Under the pieces are notes generated by a model, which was given only the letters and a program-made list of their open reading frames with translations, did no database searches and was not told where the DNA came from. From positions 186,001 to 250,000 of the forward strand of contig NZ_JAAMPU010000108.1 in the NCBI RefSeq assembly GCF_012911565.1: 64,000 bases of DNA, in the 5' to 3' direction. Shown here piece by piece: positions 63,865-64,000 of this stretch; the stretch's first letter is position 1, and each line of letters begins with the position of its first letter. This stretch comes from Flavobacterium silvaticum (GTDB lineage: Bacteria > Bacteroidota > Bacteroidia > Flavobacteriales > Flavobacteriaceae). A program made the translations under genes and the position numbers.

Positions 63865-64000
63865 CGGACGATGATCTTTTTGGAAGTAACCGCGTTTCCA
63901 TTGGTAATCTTCAGGATATACATACCGGAAGCGAGACCTGGAATAGCAATTTGATTTTGTGAACCAAGATTCGATTCAATGACTTTCTGGCCGGTAACCG
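63858..64000 (-). CDS. C-terminal end of a T9SS type A sorting domain protein
   Basis: Partial gene entering from the right edge on the minus strand: its last 46 residues read VTGQKVIESNLGSQNQIAIPGLASGMYILKITNGNAVTSKKIIVRQ. This is a typical type A C-terminal sorting domain for the type IX secretion system, with the GLASGMYILKI and terminal KKIIV motifs. The body of the exported protein lies outside. The stop codon lies within the overlap with the L,D-transpeptidase gene. Confidence 0.9.
   Translation of the reverse strand, partial: VTGQKVIESNLGSQNQIAIPGLASGMYILKITNGNAVTSKKIIVRQ

Overview
The window looks like a chromosomal segment of a member of the Flavobacteriaceae (Bacteroidota), probably Flavobacterium or a close relative with a fairly high GC content for that group. 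The evidence is a SusC/SusD polysaccharide locus, a type IX secretion sorting tail, a very long signal peptidase I, repeated TAnnTTTG promoter boxes with little or no Shine-Dalgarno sequence, and near-universal flavobacterial housekeeping genes. No rRNA, CRISPR array, prophage or intact insertion sequence is visible; one tRNA gene (Pro, TGG) is present.

Layout. 1-7.1 kb: the 3' part of a polysaccharide utilisation locus (susC, susD, a GH71/99-like lipoprotein, a SusB-type GH97), with a strong hairpin between susD and the hydrolases. 7.2-7.8 kb: tRNA-Pro followed by an inverted, decaying array of copies of its 3' end and terminator. 7.9-12.1 kb: HlyIII/PAQR membrane protein, a Coa1-like protein, an S24/HTH regulator, a lipocalin-like lipoprotein, uridine kinase and DivIC/FtsB. 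12.1-17.7 kb: both methylmalonyl-CoA mutase subunits and a 2,4-dienoyl-CoA reductase-like SDR, then two unknown proteins and a decayed copy of the SDR 3' end. 17.8-23.1 kb: parA-parB-DUF5683-dapB-lepB-wbqC operon. 23.1-27.7 kb (minus): mutL, two rhomboids and an EEP-family protein, coupled by overlaps. 28-38.8 kb: ribH with a TPR protein, recF, a hybrid kinase, a rhodanese-thioredoxin lipoprotein with DUF2461 and murB, an alpha/beta hydrolase, and a Nif3/coiled-coil operon. 38.8-44.9 kb: lpxK, a TPR hybrid kinase, gap, lipA, terC. 45-48.1 kb: an ABC ATPase with a permease fused to a thioredoxin domain. 48.2-51.5 kb: PhnA-like protein, TonB, an ECF sigma factor and a glycosyltransferase. 51.7-55.1 kb: a membrane/CreD cluster with its own winged-helix regulator and two matching operators. 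55.4-60.7 kb: a tightly coupled six-gene operon with a ferritin-like diiron protein and a B12-binding radical SAM protein. 60.7-64 kb: a CAT-family acetyltransferase, RluF, an unknown protein, an L,D-transpeptidase and the end of a T9SS-exported protein.

The best candidates for undescribed biology are: (1) the diiron + B12-radical-SAM + DUF2809 + serine hydrolase operon at 55.4-60.7 kb; (2) the CreD cluster with the duplicated ACTTTG-N5-CAAAGT-ACTTTA operator directly abutting two start codons; (3) the ABC permease-thioredoxin fusion at 45-47 kb; and (4) dispersed intergenic repeats, one of which forms a hairpin supported by a compensatory base change between its two copies. All family assignments come from reading motifs; no database search was possible.
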